DNA of 64,000 nucleotides from Sanderia malayensis (Eukaryota; Cnidaria; Scyphozoa; Semaeostomeae; Pelagiidae), in NCBI GenBank assembly GCA_013076295.1, contig RQOL01000876.1, positions 2,170,001-2,234,000 of the forward strand. Reading direction: 5' to 3'. This document shows positions 57,597-64,000 of the stretch, one piece after another; within the stretch, counting starts at the first letter, position 1; each line of letters starts with the position of its first letter. Below the pieces are notes generated by a model. The model was not told the DNA's origin and did not search any database. It saw only the letters and a list, made by a program, of their open reading frames with translations. Both the position numbers and the translations under genes were made by a program.

Positions 57597-60500
57597 ATGC
57601 AGCCCAAAGCGAGTGATGGCACAAGAGAGTTTCAAGAAATGCTAGCAGACATGCAAATTCTCGAGATGGTACTGGAAAGCCAGTCATCTGAGCTGTCTCG
57701 CTGCCCTCCAATCAGAGCCATATCGGAACCATATTTAAAGGATACTGAAGAGGATGTATCTTCATGTGAGAGACTCACCTCCATGCCGTCGATGCATGGC
57801 TTGGAAAAGGAATTCGTGCTGGGTGGCTCTCGCAAAGAGAATGAGGTACAAATGCAGCGTGCGGTACCAATAGAGTCACAAGCTTCAAATGGACAAGTCA
57901 TAATTCCCCGCAAGAAGGAGGGAAATACGTCCGATGTTCAAACTGGTTCAGAAGTGTCAAAGGCACAATCAGCCACAAAGGTTGATAATCCAAGTGGCAA
58001 GACACTTGAAGTAAGTAAGCTGCAGAGTGGCGCAGTCGTGGATGGCAGGAAAAAGCCAACGACTGATGAAAAGATGCCGAAAACTGCAGAGAATAATCAA
58101 AATAAACCTGTTCACACCGTAATGAGTAGCTCTTCTGCTGGAAATGATACAGCATTCTCATTTGTGAACGACGTTATGAAAAGTCTCACTCCAAAAGTGG
58201 AAAGGTATGTTGCTGTAGAGAATTATATTCAGCAATATATTGAATTACAAATTGAGTTTATAATATAAATTTATTGTGTATAATTATCAAGTATATGTTA
58301 TTGTTTATATGTTTATGACAGTAAATCATAGTGAGTTGATAATAGTGATGGTTATGTTCTCAGCCATGGTAGCAATTCCAAATCGGGCACCCAGCTTTCT
58401 GGTAACATGGAGATAAAGGGCTGTTCCACTCCAAAACATGAGACATTGAAAGAACTTGAAATTCGGATTCCGGTGGCTTCTGAAGATGAGAAGATTTTTG
58501 TTAAGAATGATCAAGAACAAAAACCCACTGTGAAACCAAGAAAGAAAAAATTAAATCAATCAAAGCCAATTGTGAATCCTCCAATTCCAGGTAGATTTTT
58601 TCTTGAGTTAATGATTATTACGTCATTTAATAATGAACAAGTGAATTACAAATTATCTATTTTCCTTGCCCCATTTGCTGACAGTAAACTTCAGGTGGCA
58701 TTTTCTGCAATACTGACGATCAAAGTGGCTTGCCATAGAAATTCTAGCACCACATGTTTCGTTGGGGTATTCTCTTTTTAAGCTAGTGAACTTACCATTT
58801 TGGTCAACCTTATTTAAGAGCATAAGATTATTTAAGAGTATTTAAGGGTGGTAAGCTGACCCTTTTTCTCTTGTGGTTGATTTTTTGGGTGGTTTAATTT
58901 CTTTTTTACTTTTATTATTGCTTTAAGCTCAACAATGTCAACGTTTTTAATCTATTTAATAGCTTTTGTGCTTTAATGTTCTATGATCATTTTCTTTAAT
59001 GATTATTTTCAGCTCCAAGGAAGAAGAAACCACAATCTGCTGTGTCAAGTCAAACTCAGACAGCACCCCCTCCTGAAGTTGTTTCCGCTGACTGGAATAC
59101 AGGGATGCTGTCATCTTCAAAGCTTTCGAGCGAATTAAGCTCAATGGATACCCTGTGTGAAAACGCGATGATATCTTCGAAATCACAGGGAGTTCATAGT
59201 AACACGAACGACGCAGTACGCATGCTTGACTCTGGGTCAGCAGTAAATGAGAACATTTATGCGCATGGTGAACATGATTTTGTATCCGACGTGTCCGAGC
59301 AACCAGTCGGGAAGGAAGATATCGTCGCAGCCTCTGAGTCGACGAGTAGCGGAAGCTCTTCAAAAGAAGCATGCTCTAATACTACTAGTACAACTCATTC
59401 GACTGGAAACGAAATGGTTATATTGAGAGACATTGTGAAGAAGCTTTGTCTGAGATTCATCTCCCAAGAAGATAAGTACGACGTTGTTAAAGAAATGTTC
59501 AGATATAATCTGAATATGAATGCGAAATATGCATTTCTGAATTTTACTCTTCTTCTCGAGAAAAACGTGGTATGTTTAATTCGTGAATGCACTTTTAAAT
59601 TGTTCTAGCGAATCCCCTGGGATTGCTAGTGTACCTCGATAAACACCGCAAATTCACACGAATTCGCGGGGGGCTAGCATACAACTTGCTTGTACCACCC
59701 CCACTCCCATTTGAATTAAGTTACGCTTATAATTCTTTGCACTTGTAAGCTGTTATGCCTTGAATAAAGGGGTGGCAAGACGTTAATTACGTTAAGGTTT
59801 ATACAAGACATGTATTGGTGGGAGAGTCTTAATCATGGGGGAGGCTTCTATTGCCTTTTTTGTGAAAATATACAGGGTAATTCTTTCGGTGTTGTGAGAA
59901 TTTTGTTAATACTTATCAGCCGTCCGTCTTCTGTTTGGTTTGCTAGGGACCGAATCAGCTCAGTCTACCGCATGCATTGCTGCTGTTGAGTAAGTACGCG
60001 AGCAACCTTCTGAAGCCGATCGACGAAAGGCCAAAATCCTGGAGAACCATCAAGCTCCACAGCAAAGTCTTACAGGAGAAGGTGGGCTTCTTAGACGGCT
60101 CCAATTTCATCCTCAAGCAACTTGGCTACAGCGAGGACCTTGTGGATGACGAAAATGAGGTCATCGGCTTGAAGTTCCCGGATTCCGTGGTCGAACCAAA
60201 TCGAGGCCAAGTCCTAGAATGGGCTGCGGATTTGTACATTGCACGTTTCGAAGTTTTGGATATTGTGAACGAGGTTCACCCGAGACTTGCTGACTTGTTT
60301 AACAGTGGAGAATTGCCAGAAGCATACAGAATGCCTGAAGATAGCAGTGATGACGATTGGGAGTTTTTTGATGCGGAGGACCATCCTACCGTGGACGCTG
60401 CAATGGCGCAGGACTCGTCACGTTTTGAGCCGTCATTTTTCGACGCTGTTTCAGATCACAGACCAAAATCGAACAATGATTACGTCACGACTCGCGTGAA

Positions 60501-63500
60501 CCCAGCTGAACCTGACACTCAATTCTCTGACATGTCGGGTTGGGGTCTAATGGACGGAATTCCTCCTTCGTCGCATCCTAATAAAGTGGCTTCGCAGCTA
60601 CCAACACCAAATAATTCAATGCAGTTGTCCTCTGTTACAACATGGTCCTGCAACACACCACTAGCAACAACATTGGGGAATTGGAACAACGAGAGCCGTA
60701 AGAACTCCAATATACAAGGTTTTGCAGGTCGCCCTGGTCCAGCTTTTTCCACCCCAGCTACATCTTCCATGATCAGCCCCCCTGGTCAGACAAACGTGGG
60801 AATGCTACCCGTCGCATGCAACAATTATCTCAATTCACCGCCAATTAACGTTTCGAGTCAGAGAAAGGAGTTTCCGCCACAATTTCAAGGTTCAAAACAG
60901 CCCACCATTTTTCTGCCTCCAACTGATTTCCAGCCTCAGTCTGGTGCTGCGCATCGTTTAGATATTCTGAAAAGTGACGAGAAGAATGAAGGGAGAAAGG
61001 AAACCGGAGAGCCGCCTCGTTATCAAGAGCAAACACACGTAGGAGGCGACCCTGGTTCTACAAATGGTGTCAATGAGTACGGAATTCACAACTCGGGTAA
61101 AATGTTGCTTTCAATGCATTACAATATTAGTATAAACTTTGCAGAGAGCTAGTAGCTCCAAAGTGCTTGATGAAGTTTAATGATTATTCTCGTGTTATTT
61201 TGAGATGATTACTATATTCCAGTCCCGCCGAAATACGTGATGAGAACTTAATGACCCCCCGGTATGTCTATGTACTGAGTGGCCCCCTGGGCTTAATGAA
61301 GTCTTGACTCATTCGTGATTTCTACTGATCCTTTTCAGGCGTGGTTCTTTGCTGGAGTTGTGGCGAAGAGATGCATCCCCAACGGATAGCCTGCCCGCAT
61401 TGTGGCGCGGAAAGAGACGACCTTGACAGTGACACTGGCGAAGAACTTTTCAAGATGGAATACGCATTCCCGTCTATTTTTCCGGCCGCCGGTCCTGACT
61501 CTGCCGTCCCATCTACCACCCCCTCGGTGGACTCTAGCGATAAAACACGTTTGGAGCCGGCTCCCACGAGAACCGAGTTTGACCGACGACCGACGTCTAC
61601 AACGACGAATGCCGAAGAGCCGACAAAGAGCCAAGCCTTGACCGAATATTGGAGCTGCAAACACTGTACTTTTCATAACCCGATGGACACGAAAATATGC
61701 AAGATGTGTTGGAAAACCAGCTTCGTCTCAAATAAGAAACCAGATGCTGACTTCCAAGTTTGTAGACTTCTATTTTTTTAACCATTGCTTGTACAAGACT
61801 AGTCCTATCGCTCTGGGTTCTTACCACCCTTTTTAACTCTAATCTATTCTAAACTATCTACATTCTAAACTATCTACATATATACATCTTCATCTGTTTT
61901 AATTTTTTCCTTTAAACTCCCACCTTTCCCCATTTCAGATCATTAAAGCAGAGTACTATGCTGATCCTATTGACAAATTCGACCATCGTAAAATGTATCC
62001 GAGCAACCAGCTTCCTGCTGTTTATGATTTGAGGACGCGACCCGCTGACCCTGAAGACCGTTTGACATCGATGCAGGTAAGTTACTTCTGTCCGCATTCG
62101 GAGTAATCGGTATTAGCTATTAACTACAGTAGCATGGAGCAATGATGCTTGTGCGGGTCTTGTTTTAGACGTCCGGTTTTACAAGCGGAGTTCCGTCCTA
62201 CATGTCGAACAGACAAGAACCGGGTTACTACGAATCGCAGCGTCATGACTACAACGCAATGCATATGCAGAAAATGGGGATTGGAATGGTCGGACCGGAT
62301 CGGCGCATGTCGGAACACGAATTGAGGAAGCAACGAGAACTTGCTGCACAAGTCAGGAAAGAAAAACAACGCCAAGAAGATATGAAAAACGATGCAATTC
62401 GTCTTATTGAAGTTATCAAGGTATATCATTGTTATTTCCTCTGGTTTTATTGTATGGTTTAGTCTCATTCTTTTGGTCTCGTGCGGGACCAGGTACTTCG
62501 CTTTGTCTTTATTATCCATTGCTTGTAATTTGGAAGTCTCACCAGGCTTGTGTAGGACTCGAACTTATGATCTGGACTCGAACTAGAACTTCCCCCATTA
62601 TTCAAGTAAGAACGCTACTTAGTGAGATGATTTGTAAGATATTACAGTAAGACTCGAACGTGAGACATTTTTCTGTATTTGAACTCGAGTTACATTACTC
62701 AAGGTGTATTGAATTGAACGGTATATCTCACTTGGGACTCATTCAATTATAGGCTTAGATTGATCGAATCTATCTTGTTATGTTTGTTTTTAGGAAGCGG
62801 AAGATTTAGGCTACTCCGTTGACCACGTTCAACTAGCTTCAAACTTCGAGCAGATGCTCACCTCCAATATCCTGAGCTGGTTGTCTGAAACGTGGCCCGA
62901 GTTGAAGCACATTGTTGTGAAATGTTTCAGCGAAAGAAATCTCGGTGTTTTGTCCCTCGAAGAGGCCTGTGAAGCGCTCACAGCATGTGATTGTGATATA
63001 CAGAGAGCTGTAGGGCTCTGCGCCCAAGAGAGGCAGGCCAAGGTGAGAACGAGTCTGTTCAATAATGATTTTTTAATACAAGAAATTCGTGTTAATTGAC
63101 TGGGACTCCAACTTGATCATTTTTTAACGTGAGCTGAAAAGCTTGAATCGAACACGGGGTTTTCAAGGGGCTTAATTGCCTTTATTACATAACTCGAACA
63201 TGAGTCCTGTATTGATCGTTTCAAGCAATCTCATTGGCAAATATTTTCCAGGTTGATCAACTTGCTGAGAATGAAAATAATTTTGAAAAGGATGACATCA
63301 TAGATGCTTTATCAAATTCCAAAGGTTTTTTTATCATCTTGTCTTCGATATTTATAATAATGAATGTAATAATGAATATTAATCATTTATGAGTCATTAA
63401 CTATCAATCCCAATCTTCACTCCAATTATCAAACTCGCAAGTCGGCTTGTAGAGTTTTAGCTTTATCAACGCTTAAAGCTAAATTTGTTTCTTTTTAACA

Positions 63501-63635
63501 GGTGATGTTAAGAAAGCATTGTTGGAGTTGGAAAGAAAAGCCCTGAAACAGATCAGTTATGACATCTTGAACGAAAGACCCGAGAGTTTACAAATGTTCT
63601 ACTCTAAATTACAGAACAAGGAATTTGACAAAGAT
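57597..63635 (+). CDS. RNF31: HOIP (RNF31) E3 ligase, N-terminal part; gene continues past the window
   Basis: Ten exons seen: 57597-58204, 58364-58590, 59013-59569, 59947-61096, 61339-61757, 61939-62076, 62169-62420, 62794-63042, 63252-63324, 63502-63635. They give 1269 codons in phase. The first exon may begin at 57570 (acceptor CCTGCAG) with a 5' exon upstream; ATG at 57597 is the first Met after a stop at 57525. About 460 Ser-rich residues precede a PUB domain (from ~465) with SKYASNLL, SWRTIK and LKQLGY. A zinc-ribbon-like pair CWSC...CPHC (~852-870) and an NZF finger WSCKHCTFHNP...CKMC (~950-975) follow. The last four exons match the HOIP UBA region that binds HOIL-1/SHARPIN. In mammals HOIP is the catalytic LUBAC subunit that makes Met1-linked ubiquitin chains. 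The RBR module lies beyond the window. Confidence 0.88.
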
Positions 63636-63734
63636 GTACTTACTTACCCTGTTGTCTTTGTGTATACCTATTTTTACTTTGCATTTCTTTGTGCTCATTG
63701 TGATGCTTGAAGTTCGATGCTTGATGGTTTCGCT

Positions 63735-64000
63735 TAACCATCTTTTTTGTCTCTCCTTGTCTTTCCTTGTCTTTTTTGTCTCTCCTTGTCTTTGTTGTCT
63801 TGCCTTTCCCTCGTCTCTTCTTGTCTCTCCTTGTCTTTCTTGTCTTTCCTTGTCTCTCCTTGTCGCTCCTATCTTTCCTTGTCTTTCTTCTCTTTCCTTG
63901 TTATTCCTTGTCGTTCCTTATCTATCTTTCCTTGTCTCTCCTTATCTTTCCTTGTCTCTCCTTATCTTTCCTTGTCTCTCCTTGTCTCTCCTTGTCTCTC
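63735..64000 (+). repeat. Pyrimidine-rich TTGTCTCTCC-type repeat
   Basis: Repeats of about 10 bp built from CTTGTCTTTCC and CTTGTCTCTCC run to the window end, in the HOIP intron after exon 63502-63635. Confidence 0.85.

Noticed and set aside
1..64000. CRISPR arrays, operons, ribosome-binding sites or prophage
   Set aside because: The window is intron-rich animal DNA, and the regular repeats seen are minisatellites or transposon parts without CRISPR-like spacers.

Overview
This is an intron-rich, AT-rich (by eye) nuclear DNA segment from an animal, most likely an invertebrate. Short to medium GT–AG introns interrupt genes for recognisable metazoan proteins, among them WWOX, GLG1, a p107/p130 pocket protein and HOIP. 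Short non-autonomous DNA transposons, microsatellites and a TTAGGG-containing satellite sit in introns and intergenic DNA. I cannot name the phylum from sequence alone. I assembled the coding exons by hand and checked that splice sites and reading phase agree at every junction.

Layout. 1-1578 (+): the 3' end of an unrecognised single-pass membrane protein. 3927-6092 (+): a two-exon orphan gene for a very acidic, Ser-rich protein. 6549-9872 (-): SLC35C2-type nucleotide-sugar transporter, nine exons, 377 aa. 9969-14560 (+): WWOX, nine exons, 418 aa, starting only 96 bp from the divergent SLC35C2 start. 15412-28758 (-): GLG1, 29 exons, 1212 aa. 29988-42075 (-): PPIP5K (VIP1) inositol pyrophosphate kinase, 21 exons, 1205 aa. 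42440-43945: a tandem satellite with interspersed TTAGGG blocks. 43972-45768 (+): intronless POMGNT2-type glycosyltransferase, 598 aa. 46175-55999 (+): p107/p130-like pocket protein, 29 exons, 1119 aa, with a consensus E2F site upstream. 57597-63635 (+, running off the window): the N-terminal 1269 codons of HOIP/RNF31, with PUB, zinc-finger and UBA-region modules but not the RBR domain.

Three genes act in or along the secretory pathway (SLC35C2 and POMGNT2 in glycosylation, GLG1 as a Golgi glycoprotein). The others are signalling or cell-cycle genes, and I see no sign that the set works as one pathway. The gene set does recall two human chromosome arms: GLG1, WWOX and RBL2 lie on 16q, SLC35C2 and RBL1 on 20q. 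The linkage is therefore probably ancient.

I found no new multi-gene system. The most notable observations are structural. A hAT-like element sits exactly at a PPIP5K 5' splice site, with its target duplication beginning at the donor GT. An intronic tandem array in WWOX repeats the exon 7 acceptor and exon start. A copied piece of GLG1 lies in a WWOX intron. A degenerate duplicate of a PPIP5K exon segment directly follows a donor site. The HOIP PUB domain lacks the Asn pair that binds OTULIN-type motifs in the human protein.
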